This document shows, in pieces, positions 16,457-24,946 of a DNA stretch of 64,000 bases. A program made the translations under genes and the position numbers. Source of the stretch: Lentzea alba (GTDB lineage Bacteria; Actinomycetota; Actinomycetes; Mycobacteriales; Pseudonocardiaceae); the NCBI RefSeq assembly GCF_011067745.1, contig NZ_JAAMPJ010000021.1:80024-144023 (forward strand), in the 5' to 3' direction. Each line of letters opens with the position of its first letter. Within the stretch, counting starts at the first letter, position 1. Below the pieces are notes generated by a model that was not told where the DNA came from, made no database searches, and worked only from the letters and a program-made list of their open reading frames with translations.

Positions 16457-16939
16457 GTGAAGAGGACGAGCCCTGCGGACGACCGCAACCAGCTGATCAT
16501 CGACGACGTGTCGAAGGCGATCATCGAGCAGCTCCAGCAGGACGGCCGGCGGGCGTACGCGACGATCGGCAAGGCAGTGGGGCTGTCCGAGGCCGCCGTG
16601 CGCCAGCGGGTGCAACGCCTGTCGGACGCCGGCGTCATCCAGATCGTCGCGGTCACCGACCCACTGCAGGTCGGATTGTTCCGGCAGGCGCTCGTCGCGG
16701 TCAACGTGCAGGGCCCCATCGAGCCGGTGGCCGACGCACTCGCCGAGATCGACGAGGTCGCGTACGTCGTGATCTGCGCCGGTCGGTTCGACGTGCTGTG
16801 CGAGGTCGTGTGCGAGGACGACGCCGCCCTGCTCGATCTGATCTCCCGTCGCGTGCGCACGCTTCCGGGCGTGGCCGACACCGAGGTGCTCGTCTACCTG
16901 TCCCTGCGCAAGCAGTCCTACCAGTGGGGCACCCGCTGA
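16457..16939 (+). CDS. Lrp/AsnC family transcriptional regulator
   Basis: About 160 residues. The N-terminal winged HTH covers DDVSKAIIEQLQQDGRRAYA and SEAAVRQRVQRL; the C-terminal RAM ligand domain (ALVAVNVQG, VAYVVICAGRFDVLCEVVCE) follows. I choose GTG at 16457 because CATACT (16445-16450) sits at leaderless -10 distance and no ribosome site is visible; GTG at 16451 is the alternative. It is divergent from the aldehyde dehydrogenase and directly upstream of the aminotransferase, so it probably senses an amino acid or amine and controls both. Confidence 0.88.
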   Translation: MKRTSPADDRNQLIIDDVSKAIIEQLQQDGRRAYATIGKAVGLSEAAVRQRVQRLSDAGVIQIVAVTDPLQVGLFRQALVAVNVQGPIEPVADALAEIDEVAYVVICAGRFDVLCEVVCEDDAALLDLISRRVRTLPGVADTEVLVYLSLRKQSYQWGTR

Positions 16940-16982
16940 CTGCGGATTTCGTTGCTCTTTACCACTTGAGCTACTGATTCCC

Positions 16983-17011
16983 TTGTAATCGCGCTCGCCA
17001 TGTGCGATAAA
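16983..17011 (+). promoter_or_regulatory. Promoter of the aminotransferase gene, leaderless
   Basis: TTGTAA (16983-16988), exactly 17 bases, then GATAAA (17006-17011). The hexamer ends 6 bases before the ATG at 17018, so the transcript would start at or next to the start codon. The lack of a ribosome site fits this. Confidence 0.55.
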
Positions 17012-17017
17012 CGTGGC

Positions 17018-18361
17018 ATGCCGCTTGACAATCTCTGGTTGCACTTCACTCGTCACTCCGCCGCCGACGACGACCACGCCGTGCCGGTCATCGAGCGCGG
17101 CGAGGGCGTGTACGTCTGGGACACCGACGGCAGGCGGTACCTCGACGGGCTCGCCGGTCTGTTCACCGTGCAGGTGGGCCACGGACGCGAGGAGCTCGCC
17201 GAGGCCGCCGCGCGGCAGACGCGGGAGCTCGCCTACTTCCCGCTGTGGTCGGCCGCCCATCCCAGGGCGATCGAGCTGGCCGAACGACTGGTCGCGGAGG
17301 CGCCGGGCGCGCTCAACCGGGTCTTCTTCACCGTCAGCGGCGGCGAGTCGGTCGAAACGGCGTGGAAGCTCGCGAAGCAGTACTTCAAGCTCACCGGCAA
17401 GCCGACCAAGCACAAGGTCGTCAGCCGGTCGCTCGCCTACCACGGCACCTCGCAGGGCGCCCTGTCGATCACCGGCCTGCCCGGCCTGAAGAAGGACTTC
17501 GAACCGCTCGTGCCCAGCACGATCCGGGTCCCCAACACCAACTTCTACCGCGCGCCCGAGCACGCCGGCGACTACGAGGCGTTCGGCAGGTGGGCCGCGG
17601 ACCAGATCGAGCAGGCCATCCTGTTCGAGGGCGCGGACACCGTGGCCGCCGTGTTCCTCGAACCGGTGCAGAACACCGGCGGCTGCTTCCCTCCGCCCCC
17701 CGGTTACTTCCAGCGGGTGCGCGAGATCTGCGACCGGCACGACGTGCTGCTGGTGTCCGACGAGGTGGTCTGCGCGATCGGCCGCCTCGGGCACACGTTC
17801 GGCGCCCAGCGCTACGGGTACCAGCCCGACATGATCACCACCGCCAAGGGGCTCACCTCCGGCTACGCACCGCTCGGCGCCGTTCTGATCGACGAGCGGC
17901 TGATGGAACCGTTCCGCAAGGACGGCACGGTGTTCATGCACGGCTCCACCTACGGCGGACATCCGGTGTCGTGCGCGGTGGCGCTCGCCAACCTCGACCT
18001 GATCGAACGGGACGACCTCTACGGCCACGTGCTGTCCGAACAGGACGCTTTCAAGTCCACTTTGGACAAGCTGCTCGACCTGCCGATCGTCGGCGACGTC
18101 CGCGGCGCGGGCTTCTTCTACGGCATCGAACTGGTCAAGGACAAGGCGACCAGGACGACCTTCACCGCGGAGGAGTCCGAACGCATCCTCAAGGGACACG
18201 TGTCCACGACCCTGTTCGACAGCGGTCTGTACTGCCGTGCCGACGACCGCGCCGAGCCGGTCATCCAGCTCTCCCCACCGCTGATCTGCGACCAGTCCCA
18301 CTTCGACGAGATGGAGCAGATCATCCGGCACACGCTGGAGGGCGCCTGGAAGCTGGTCTAG
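17018..18361 (+). CDS. Class III aminotransferase (putrescine/GABA/beta-alanine type)
   Basis: About 447 residues of the PLP fold-type I class III family. The PLP lysine is in ITTAKGLTSGYAPLG (about 277), the cofactor Asp is in LLVSDEVVCAIGRLG, and HGSTYGGHPVSCAVA is the second-subunit loop. Homologues beside an Lrp gene and an aldehyde dehydrogenase remove the amino group from putrescine, GABA or beta-alanine, and the product aldehyde would go to the neighbouring dehydrogenase. I start it at 17018 (MPLDNLWLHF), where the promoter predicts a leaderless message; an ATG at 17000 overlaps the promoter. Its last 4 bases overlap the convergent hypothetical gene. Confidence 0.9.
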   Translation: MPLDNLWLHFTRHSAADDDHAVPVIERGEGVYVWDTDGRRYLDGLAGLFTVQVGHGREELAEAAARQTRELAYFPLWSAAHPRAIELAERLVAEAPGALNRVFFTVSGGESVETAWKLAKQYFKLTGKPTKHKVVSRSLAYHGTSQGALSITGLPGLKKDFEPLVPSTIRVPNTNFYRAPEHAGDYEAFGRWAADQIEQAILFEGADTVAAVFLEPVQNTGGCFPPPPGYFQRVREICDRHDVLLVSDEVVCAIGRLGHTFGAQRYGYQPDMITTAKGLTSGYAPLGAVLIDERLMEPFRKDGTVFMHGSTYGGHPVSCAVALANLDLIERDDLYGHVLSEQDAFKSTLDKLLDLPIVGDVRGAGFFYGIELVKDKATRTTFTAEESERILKGHVSTTLFDSGLYCRADDRAEPVIQLSPPLICDQSHFDEMEQIIRHTLEGAWKLV

Positions 18362-18996
18362 TGGGCGCGGCTCAGGAGCGCCTGGATCTTGTCCGCGACC
18401 GCCCCGACCACCGGCCACAGCTCGTTGTTCAGCCAGTTGGCCACACCGGCGGTCTCGATGGTGTCCAGGAGTTCGCGCAGCTCGTGGACCGCGTCCACCT
18501 CCTGCTGGTCGCGGAACACCTCACCGAGTTCGAACGAGAGCTTGGGGTTCATGACGTCCTGGACGGCCCACTGCTGGAGAACGCGTCCCGGCAGCACGTC
18601 CGCGAGCCGGTAGTAGAAGTCGGCGCGCTTCAGCGGTCGGCGCACTCCCGCGTAGATGGTCGCCTCGTGAGCCCACCACTCGACGACCTTCTCCGCTTCC
18701 TCCCGCGACTCCCACTGGCTCGGCACCCGCCGTTGAAACTCCTTGGTGAGCTGGCGGTGCACGGTCGGCTGGTAGATCCCGCGCACCCGGAAGTTCGTCA
18801 GGTGCACGCGCGGCACGACCATCTGGGACACCGGCCCCGGGCTGCCGCGGTGCCGGCCGACCACGATGACGTCCTGCCCGCCGTCACCCCACTGCGGCGG
18901 CAGCACCCACATTTTCGTGCCCTGCGAGAAGTGCTTCAGATCGGTGGCGGCCACGTTCGCGACCACGCACCACCCCAGCAGCTCGTCCACCGTCAC
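18358..18996 (-). CDS. Hypothetical protein, 212 residues
   Basis: I do not recognise this family. The protein starts GTG (MTVDELLGWCVVANVAA), has no signal peptide or membrane segment, and is rich in Trp and charged residues. Its first half has beta-like strands around a possible small barrel (GTKMWVLPPQWGDGGQDVIVVG, broken here for reading: GTKMWVLPPQ, WGDGGQDVIVVG). The second half is helical (REEAEKVVEWWAHEATIY, HELRELLDTIETAG). It is divergent from the SGNH hydrolase with a 44-bp spacer and convergent with the aminotransferase (4-base overlap). Codon use looks like its neighbours', so it is probably a real gene. Confidence 0.7.
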   Translation of the reverse strand: MTVDELLGWCVVANVAATDLKHFSQGTKMWVLPPQWGDGGQDVIVVGRHRGSPGPVSQMVVPRVHLTNFRVRGIYQPTVHRQLTKEFQRRVPSQWESREEAEKVVEWWAHEATIYAGVRRPLKRADFYYRLADVLPGRVLQQWAVQDVMNPKLSFELGEVFRDQQEVDAVHELRELLDTIETAGVANWLNNELWPVVGAVADKIQALLSRAH

Positions 18997-19040
18997 AGTC
19001 TCACCCGGAACACCGCCACGACGCTCGCCGTTTTACGGGC

Positions 19041-19637
19041 ATGCGTCTGCGTTTGCTCGGTGACTCCATCGCGGCGGGCGTCGGCAGCACACGTCGTGAG
19101 GACACCCTCGGCCCGCTGCTCGCCGCGCGCCTGCGTGCGGCCGGCCACGAGGTCGACCTGAGGGTGCACGCCGTACCCGGTGCCCGCTCGTCCGGACTGA
19201 GCACGCAGGTGCGGGCCGCGGTGGCGAGCGGGGTGGACGTCGCCGTGATCGTGATCGGCGCGAACGACCTGACTCGGTTCGTCCCCGCGCACATCGGCGC
19301 GCAGCAGCTGCACGACGCGGTCGCGGACCTGCGCCGCGCGGGTGCCGGAGTCGTCGTCGCCACGGCGCCGGACCTGAGCGTCGTCGCGCACGTGCCGCCC
19401 GCGCTGCGCGACATCGTGTCGACGGTCAGCCGCGACTACGCCCTGGCGCAGCAGCAGGCCGTCATCCGGGCGGGCGGCGTGGTCGCACACGTCGAGCAGG
19501 TCGTCTCACCGCAGTTCGCCGCCGATCCGTCGCTCTTCGCGCCGGACCGCTTCCACCCGTCCGGCGCCGGGTACCGCGCCATCGCCGCGGCGCTCGCTCC
19601 CGCGGTCGAGGCGGTCGCCGCGCGGAACCACGCCTGA
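19041..19637 (+). CDS. SGNH/GDSL hydrolase
   Basis: 198 residues with all SGNH blocks: LLGDSIAAG (nucleophile Ser, about 8), the oxyanion Gly in VPGARS, GANDL (about 74) and the catalytic pair DRFHPSGAGY (Asp/His, about 170-173). Such enzymes are lipases, acyl-esterases or deacetylases of polysaccharides. There is no signal peptide, so this one acts in the cytoplasm unless the true start lies elsewhere. The ATG directly follows GTTTTACGGGC without a ribosome site, so leaderless expression is possible. It precedes the xyl operon, whose promoter begins 5 bases after its stop. Confidence 0.85.
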   Translation: MRLRLLGDSIAAGVGSTRREDTLGPLLAARLRAAGHEVDLRVHAVPGARSSGLSTQVRAAVASGVDVAVIVIGANDLTRFVPAHIGAQQLHDAVADLRRAGAGVVVATAPDLSVVAHVPPALRDIVSTVSRDYALAQQQAVIRAGGVVAHVEQVVSPQFAADPSLFAPDRFHPSGAGYRAIAAALAPAVEAVAARNHA

Positions 19638-19641
19638 CCGA

Positions 19642-19670
19642 TTGCGATCACGGGCCGGGCGTCGTACTGT
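19642..19670 (+). promoter_or_regulatory. xylAB promoter
   Basis: TTGCGA (19642-19647), a 17-base spacer and TACTGT (19665-19670) predict a start near 19677, 32 bases before the xylA ATG. This leaves room for the operator at 19680-19694. Confidence 0.6.
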
Positions 19671-19679
19671 CCGCATTAA

Positions 19680-19694
19680 GTTCAAGCATTGAAC
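19680..19694. promoter_or_regulatory. Candidate ROK/XylR operator
   Basis: GTTCAA-GCA-TTGAAC is a perfect 15-bp dyad placed at about +4 to +18 of the predicted xylA transcript, where a bound repressor would block elongation. The ROK regulator encoded just after xylB is the obvious candidate. Confidence 0.55.
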
Positions 19695-19708
19695 GAATGA
19701 GGTGGATG

Positions 19709-20857
19709 ATGAGCGCGCCCACTCCGGCGGACAAGTTCTCCTTCGGTCTCTGGACCGTGGGCTGGCAGGGTCGCGACCCGTTCGGCGAGGCCACGCGGCC
19801 TGAGCTGGACGTCGTCGAGGCGGTGCACCGGCTGGCCGAGCTGGGTGCGTACGGGTTGTCGTTCCACGACGACGACCTGTTCGGGTTCGCGGCCACCGAG
19901 CGCGAGAAGCAGATCGGCCGGCTCCAGGGCGCGCTGCAGGAGACCGGGCTCGTCATCCCGATGGTCACGACGAACCTGTTCAGCCACCCGGTGTTCAAGG
20001 ACGGCGGCTTCACCAGCAACGACCGCGGGGTGCGGCGGTTCGCGTTGAAGAAGGTGCTGCGCAACATCGAGCTGGCGGCTGAGCTCGGCGCGCAGACCTA
20101 CGTGCTGTGGGGCGGGCGCGAGGGCTCGGAGTACGACACGGCGAAGGACGTCCGCGCGGCGCTCGACCGGTACCGCGAGGCCATGAACCTGCTGACCCAG
20201 TTCGTCACGGACCGGGGCTACGACCTGCGGTTCGCCCTCGAGCCGAAGCCGAACGAGCCGCGCGGCGACATTCTGCTGCCCACGGTCGGGCACGCGCTGG
20301 CGTTCATCACGACGCTGGACCGCCCCGACCTGGTCGGGCTCAACCCCGAGGTCGGGCACGAGCAGATGGCCGGGCTGAACTTCGTGCACGGCATCGCGCA
20401 GGCGTTGTGGCACGACAAGCTCTTCCACATCGACCTCAACGGGCAGCGCAGCATCAAGTACGACCAGGACCTGGTGTTCGGGCACGGCGACCTGATGAAC
20501 GCGTTCGCGCTGGTCGACCTGCTGGAGACCGCGGGCTACGACGGGCCGCGGCACTTCGACTACAAGCCGTCGCGGACCGAGGACATCACCGGCGTCTGGG
20601 ACTCGGCTCGCGCGAACATGGCCACCTACCTGCTGCTGCGCGACCGCGCGAAGGCGTTCCGGGCCGACCCCGAGGTGCAGGAGGCGCTGGCCATCGCCGG
20701 TGTCGCCGACCTGGGCAAGCCGACGCTCGGTGCCGGCGAGTCCTACGAGGACCTGATCAACGACGACAGCTTCGACCCGGACAAGGCCGGCGAACGCGGC
20801 TACGGTTTCGTGCGCCTGAACCAGCTCGCGCTCGAGCACCTCGCCGGAGCGCGCTGA
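19709..20857 (+). CDS. xylA: Xylose isomerase
   Basis: About 382 residues, near the 385-390 typical of actinobacterial group I enzymes. The start motif FGLWTVGWQGRDPFG, the catalytic His in LSFHDDDLFGF (about 52), the metal ligands in EPKPNEPRGD, NPEVGHEQM and HIDLNGQRSIKYDQDLVFGHGD (read as HIDLNGQ and KYDQDLVFGHGD) are all present. It interconverts D-xylose and D-xylulose and uses two Mg2+ or Mn2+. I choose ATG 19709 because GAGGTGG lies 4-7 bases upstream and would overlap the earlier ATG at 19697. One base separates its stop from xylB, so they form an operon. Confidence 0.97.
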   Translation: MSAPTPADKFSFGLWTVGWQGRDPFGEATRPELDVVEAVHRLAELGAYGLSFHDDDLFGFAATEREKQIGRLQGALQETGLVIPMVTTNLFSHPVFKDGGFTSNDRGVRRFALKKVLRNIELAAELGAQTYVLWGGREGSEYDTAKDVRAALDRYREAMNLLTQFVTDRGYDLRFALEPKPNEPRGDILLPTVGHALAFITTLDRPDLVGLNPEVGHEQMAGLNFVHGIAQALWHDKLFHIDLNGQRSIKYDQDLVFGHGDLMNAFALVDLLETAGYDGPRHFDYKPSRTEDITGVWDSARANMATYLLLRDRAKAFRADPEVQEALAIAGVADLGKPTLGAGESYEDLINDDSFDPDKAGERGYGFVRLNQLALEHLAGAR

Positions 20858-20858
20858 C

Positions 20859-22235
20859 ATGACGCTCGTCGCGGGCGTCGACTCCTCGACGCAGTCGTGC
20901 AAGGTCGTGGTGCGCGAGGCGGAGACCGGCAAGCTCGTCCGGGAGGGCCGCGCGGCTCACCCGGACGGCACCGAGGTGCACCCGTCGCACTGGTGGACCG
21001 CGCTGCAGTCCGCGTTGTCCGACGCCGGCGGGCTCGACGACGTCGCGGCGCTCAGCGTGGCGGGCCAGCAGCACGGCATGGTGTGCCTCGACGAGGACGG
21101 CGACGTCGTGCGGGAGGCGTTGCTGTGGAACGACACCAGGTCCGCGGCCGCGGCGGCCGCCCTCACCGACGAGCTGGGCGCTTCGTCGTGGGCGTCGCGC
21201 ATCGGCCTGGTGCCGGTCGCGTCGTTCACGATCACCAAGCTGCGCTGGCTCGCCCAGCACGAACCGGCCAACGCCAAGCGCACCGCCGCCGTCTGCCTGC
21301 CGCACGACTGGCTGACGTGGCGGCTGCGCGGCACTGGTGACCTGGCCGACCTGGTCACCGACCGCTCGGACGCGTCCGGCACCGGCTACTTCGACTCGGT
21401 GGCAGGCGAGTACGTGCCGGACCTGGTCTCGCTCGGCCTGGGCCGGTCCGACGTGGTGCTGCCGCGCGTGCTCGGCCCGTCGGAGTCCGTTTCCGGCCCG
21501 GTGCGGCTCGGCGCGGGAGCCGGCGACAACGCGGCGGCGATGCTCGGCGTGGGCGGCGGCGTCGTGGTGTCACTGGGCACTTCCGGCGTCGTCACGGCGA
21601 CCAGTGACGTGCGCGCGGCGGATGCGTCCGGCATCGTGGCGGGGTTCGCCGACGCCACGGGCCGCTACCTGCCGCTGGCGTGCACCTTGAACGCCGCCCG
21701 CGTGCTGGACGCCACCGCCCGCATGCTGGGCGTGGACCTGGCGCGGCTGAGCGCGCTGGCGCTGTCCGCCAAGCCCGGAGCCGAAGGTGTCGTCCTGGTG
21801 CCTTACTTCGAGGGCGAACGGACGCCGAACCTGCCGGATGCGACGGGAGCACTGCACGGCCTGACGCTGACCAACGCAACCCCGGCGAACATCGCCCGTG
21901 CCGCTGTGGAGGGCATGTTGTGCGGTCTCGCCGTCGGGCTGGACGCACTCGCCGCGCAGGGTGCGGACGTCAGCGGTGTGCGGCTCGTGGGCGGGGCGGC
22001 GGCGTCTCCGGCGGTGCGGGAGATCGCGCCCGTGGTGTTCGGCGTGCCCGTGACGGTTCCCGCACCGGGTGAGTACGTGGCGGACGGCGCTGCTCGGCAG
22101 GCGGCCTGGACGCTCACCGGCGACTCGGCGCCGCCGGAGTGGACGCTGGCGGAGAGCACTCGTCACGAGGCGGACGCGGTGCCGGAGATCCGGGCGCGGT
22201 ACGGGGAAGCGGCAGAGCGGTACCTGAGCCGATGA
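20859..22235 (+). CDS. xylB: Xylulokinase
   Basis: 458 residues of the FGGY kinase family. The first phosphate loop GVDSSTQSCKVVV, the substrate region QHGMVCLD and LLWNDTRS, PHDWLTWRL, the catalytic Asp in GAGDNAAAMLG (about 224) and the second ATP loop VVSLGTSGVV are visible. It phosphorylates D-xylulose to xylulose 5-phosphate, feeding the pentose phosphate pathway. It starts one base after xylA and shares its promoter. A strong hairpin 23 bases after its stop ends the operon before the regulator gene. Confidence 0.95.
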   Translation: MTLVAGVDSSTQSCKVVVREAETGKLVREGRAAHPDGTEVHPSHWWTALQSALSDAGGLDDVAALSVAGQQHGMVCLDEDGDVVREALLWNDTRSAAAAAALTDELGASSWASRIGLVPVASFTITKLRWLAQHEPANAKRTAAVCLPHDWLTWRLRGTGDLADLVTDRSDASGTGYFDSVAGEYVPDLVSLGLGRSDVVLPRVLGPSESVSGPVRLGAGAGDNAAAMLGVGGGVVVSLGTSGVVTATSDVRAADASGIVAGFADATGRYLPLACTLNAARVLDATARMLGVDLARLSALALSAKPGAEGVVLVPYFEGERTPNLPDATGALHGLTLTNATPANIARAAVEGMLCGLAVGLDALAAQGADVSGVRLVGGAAASPAVREIAPVVFGVPVTVPAPGEYVADGAARQAAWTLTGDSAPPEWTLAESTRHEADAVPEIRARYGEAAERYLSR

Positions 22236-22258
22236 CTGGTCGGCGACCGGCAGGGTTC

Positions 22259-22290
22259 GTGCTGCCTCCGACCGCGGTTGGAGGCAGCAC
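22259..22290 (+). terminator. xylAB terminator
   Basis: GTGCTGCCTCC (22259-22269) and GGAGGCAGCAC (22280-22290) form perfect 11-bp arms, and the centre ACCGCGGT is itself self-complementary. It lies between xylB and the ROK regulator gene. Confidence 0.7.
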
Positions 22291-22326
22291 GCGACCCGGC
22301 GTGCCCACCCAGCGATACTGGGCGCG

Positions 22327-23466
22327 ATGACCACCGTCGACCACCTGCGCCAGGTTCGCCTGGGCAACCTGCGGACGGTCCTGCTCGCCCTGGTCGACCG
22401 CCCCGGCTCGCGGGCCGACCTCGCGGCCCGCACCGGCCTGACCAAGGCGACCCTGTCCAACCTCACCGAGCCGTTGCTGGCCAACGGAATCCTCCTCGAG
22501 GAGCCCGCCACGTCGCCGAGCGTCGGCAGGCCGTCCAAGCCGCTGCGCTTCCACCCCGACGGACCGGTCGCGGTCGGCGCGGAGATCAACGTCAGCCACC
22601 TCGCCGTCGAGACGCTCGGGCTCGACGGCGAGACCATTCGCCGCCATCTCGTGCCCGCCGACATGCGCAAGGCCACCGAGGACGAGGTGCTCGACCGGGT
22701 CGCCGCGCTGATTCGCGAGATCGCCGGCGAACGCACGCTGCTCGGCGCCGGGCTCGCGATTCCCGGGGTCGTGCACGACGGCGTCGTGGTCAGGGCGCCG
22801 AACCTGCCCGCACTCGTCGGCGCGCCACTGGCACGAGGTCTGAGCCGCAGGCTGAACCTGGACGTCGAGCTGGACAACGAGGCGAACCTCGCCGCGCTGG
22901 CCCACCTGTGGCCCAGGCACCTGGCGGGTGAGGACTTCGTGCACGTGTCCGCGGACGTCGGCATCGGTGCGGGCGTCGTGCTCAACGGTGAGGTTTACCG
23001 GGGTGCCAGCGGGTTCGCGGGCGAGCTCGGGCACGTGGTGATCGAACGCGACGGCATCAAGTGCACCTGCGGCAGCCGCGGGTGTGTGGAGCGGTACGCG
23101 GGGCTCGACGTCATCCTGCGCGAGGCAGGCAGGCGCAGGCTCGACTCGCTCCACAAAGCACTCGAAGCGGGCGACCCCAAAGCCAAGAAGTCCGTGCACG
23201 AAGCCGGCAAGGCGCTCGGGGTCGGGCTGGCGACGCTGATGAACCTCTTCGACGTGCCGACGGTCGTGCTCGGCGGCAGCTATGCCGTGCTGCACGAACA
23301 TCTCAGAGCCGCCGTTCAGTCCGAAATGGACAGCAGGGTGCTCGCGGGCGGGGAACGGCACACGCGGCTGACGGCGTCCCCGCTCGGCGAGTTCGCCGTG
23401 GTGCGGGGTGCGGCGGGGCTCATCACCCGGCGCGCCGTGCAGCAGCCCGAACGCCTTTTCGCATAG
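22327..23466 (+). CDS. ROK family transcriptional repressor, XylR-type
   Basis: 379 residues. An N-terminal winged HTH (RQVRLGNLRTVLLALVDRPG and SRADLAARTGLTKATLSN, about 10-50) is joined to a ROK sugar-kinase-like domain with ADVGIGAGVV and the zinc motif CTCGSRGCVE (about 245). ROK repressors of this type bind xylose or xylulose and release xyl operators. Its place next to xylAB and the palindrome in the xylA leader support control of xylose use. Its last 44 bases overlap the convergent DUF6223 gene. Confidence 0.9.
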   Translation: MTTVDHLRQVRLGNLRTVLLALVDRPGSRADLAARTGLTKATLSNLTEPLLANGILLEEPATSPSVGRPSKPLRFHPDGPVAVGAEINVSHLAVETLGLDGETIRRHLVPADMRKATEDEVLDRVAALIREIAGERTLLGAGLAIPGVVHDGVVVRAPNLPALVGAPLARGLSRRLNLDVELDNEANLAALAHLWPRHLAGEDFVHVSADVGIGAGVVLNGEVYRGASGFAGELGHVVIERDGIKCTCGSRGCVERYAGLDVILREAGRRRLDSLHKALEAGDPKAKKSVHEAGKALGVGLATLMNLFDVPTVVLGGSYAVLHEHLRAAVQSEMDSRVLAGGERHTRLTASPLGEFAVVRGAAGLITRRAVQQPERLFA

Positions 23467-23734
23467 CCACAACGCCCAGCACCAACGCGGCCACGCCCAC
23501 CACGAGCGAGAGATATCCGCCGACGATGCCGTAGCCGGTGCCGGGACCGCCCTTCGCCATCACCACGACCAGCGCGCCGATCACCATCCCGGCCAAGCCA
23601 CCGGCAACGGCTACCACGGCACCCCGAAGACGCCGCAGCGCCAGCACGCCGAACACCACACCCACCAAGCCGAGCACCGCGCCCACCAGGGACCACGCAC
23701 GCCCCGCCGTCATTTCGTATGCAGAAAGGAACAT
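23423..23734 (-). CDS. Small membrane protein, DUF6223-like
   Basis: About 103 residues with three hydrophobic segments: RAWSLVGAVLGLVGVVFGVL, AVVAVAGGLAGMVIGALVVV and SLVVGVAALVLGVVAMRKG. The conserved GGPGTGYGIVGGYLSL stretch matches what I recall of the DUF6223 family, which has no known function. The ATG at 23734 lacks a clear ribosome site, so the message may be leaderless. It is divergent from the two-component operon (132-bp spacer), which suggests a link, and its 3' end overlaps the ROK gene by 44 bases. Confidence 0.7.
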   Translation of the reverse strand: MFLSAYEMTAGRAWSLVGAVLGLVGVVFGVLALRRLRGAVVAVAGGLAGMVIGALVVVMAKGGPGTGYGIVGGYLSLVVGVAALVLGVVAMRKGVRAAARRAG

Positions 23735-23866
23735 GGGCACAAGCTTGGTCAAGCGCGCGCCGCAGGTCGTCGTGCGAGCGCAGACAGCGACTACTGCGCC
23801 GGCAGTACCCGGAAGGTCCTCCCAGCGCACGATCTACCAGTACGACCATCGGTTTAAGGTGCACGT

Positions 23867-24946
23867 ATGAGCAGGCGCTGGCTGGACTGGGCGATCGCCG
23901 CCGGAGTGGCGGCGAGCCTCGTGCTGGCCGGGCAGCCCGCCACCACGACGGGTTACCTCCTCCTGGCCGCGAGCGGGCTCGCACTGGCCGCGCGCAGAAC
24001 AGCGCCGACAGCCGTGCTGGTCGCCACGGGACTCCTCGCGCTGGGCTACCAGGCGACCGGCGCCGACGTGCCGGTGATCGCGTTCCTGTTCGCCGTCTAC
24101 TCGACGATGCGGGCGGGCCACCGGATCGTCACGCTCGTCGGTTCGGTGCTGATGATCGCCGCACTCCCGCTCGCCGCGCTCCTCTCGCCGCGCGACCTCA
24201 CGACCGTCGAGGCGTTCGCGCAGACCCGGGACGTCCTGCAGATCGCCTGGCTCATCGCCGCCGCGGCCGCCGGAGAAGCGCTGCGGCAGGCGGAAAGACG
24301 AGCCGACGAAGCCGAGCGCACCAAGGAAGAAGCCGCTCGGAGGCGGGCCAACGAGGAACGCCTGCACATCGCCCGCGAACTGCACGACTCGCTCACCCAC
24401 CAGATCTCGGTGATCAAGCTGCAGGCCGAGGTCGCGGTCCACCTGGCCCAGAAGCGCGGCGAGCAGGTCCCCGAATCCCTGGTGGCGATCCGCGACGCGG
24501 GACGAGAAGCGGCCCGAGAGCTGCGCGCGACGCTGGAAGCGCTCAGAGACGACGACAAGAACCCACCGCACGGCCTCGACGACGTCCCGGACCTCGTCCA
24601 ACGCGCACGAGCCACCGGCCTCGACGCCCAGCTCACGATCGAGGGGCAGCACAAGGACGTCCCCGCCGCGGTGGCACGAACCGCGTACCGGATCGTGCAG
24701 GAGTCGTTGACCAACATCGCCAGGCACGCCGCCGCCGCGACCGCGAAGATCAGCATCGACTACCGGCCGGACGCGCTGCTCATCCGCGTCGACGACGACG
24801 GCACGGCAATCCCCAGCGGCGATCCCGGAGTAGGACTGCTCGGCATGCGTGAACGCGTCACCGCACTCGGCGGCAGCCTGAAAGCCGCACCCCGCGACGA
24901 AGGCGGCTTCACCGTCCAGGCCGAACTCCCCGTGGCACAGCCGTGA
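23867..24946 (+). CDS. Two-component sensor histidine kinase (NarL-partner type, HisKA_3)
   Basis: 359 residues. About five hydrophobic segments in the first 145 residues form a membrane sensor region with very short loops. A coiled linker rich in Arg and Glu follows, then the phosphoacceptor box ARELHDSLTHQISVIKL (His near 182) and the HATPase N box YRIVQESLTNIARHA with GVGLLGMRER. An AAGGTG ribosome site precedes the ATG. The response regulator gene overlaps it by 4 bases. The signal is unknown; the buried sensor suggests an envelope or membrane cue, as in LiaS/DesK-like kinases. Confidence 0.93.
   Translation: MSRRWLDWAIAAGVAASLVLAGQPATTTGYLLLAASGLALAARRTAPTAVLVATGLLALGYQATGADVPVIAFLFAVYSTMRAGHRIVTLVGSVLMIAALPLAALLSPRDLTTVEAFAQTRDVLQIAWLIAAAAAGEALRQAERRADEAERTKEEAARRRANEERLHIARELHDSLTHQISVIKLQAEVAVHLAQKRGEQVPESLVAIRDAGREAARELRATLEALRDDDKNPPHGLDDVPDLVQRARATGLDAQLTIEGQHKDVPAAVARTAYRIVQESLTNIARHAAAATAKISIDYRPDALLIRVDDDGTAIPSGDPGVGLLGMRERVTALGGSLKAAPRDEGGFTVQAELPVAQP

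Noticed and set aside
22259..22290. A second XylR operator
   Set aside because: Position right after the xylB stop and the continuous long stem fit a terminator better; its sequence is unlike the GTTCAA dyad at xylA.
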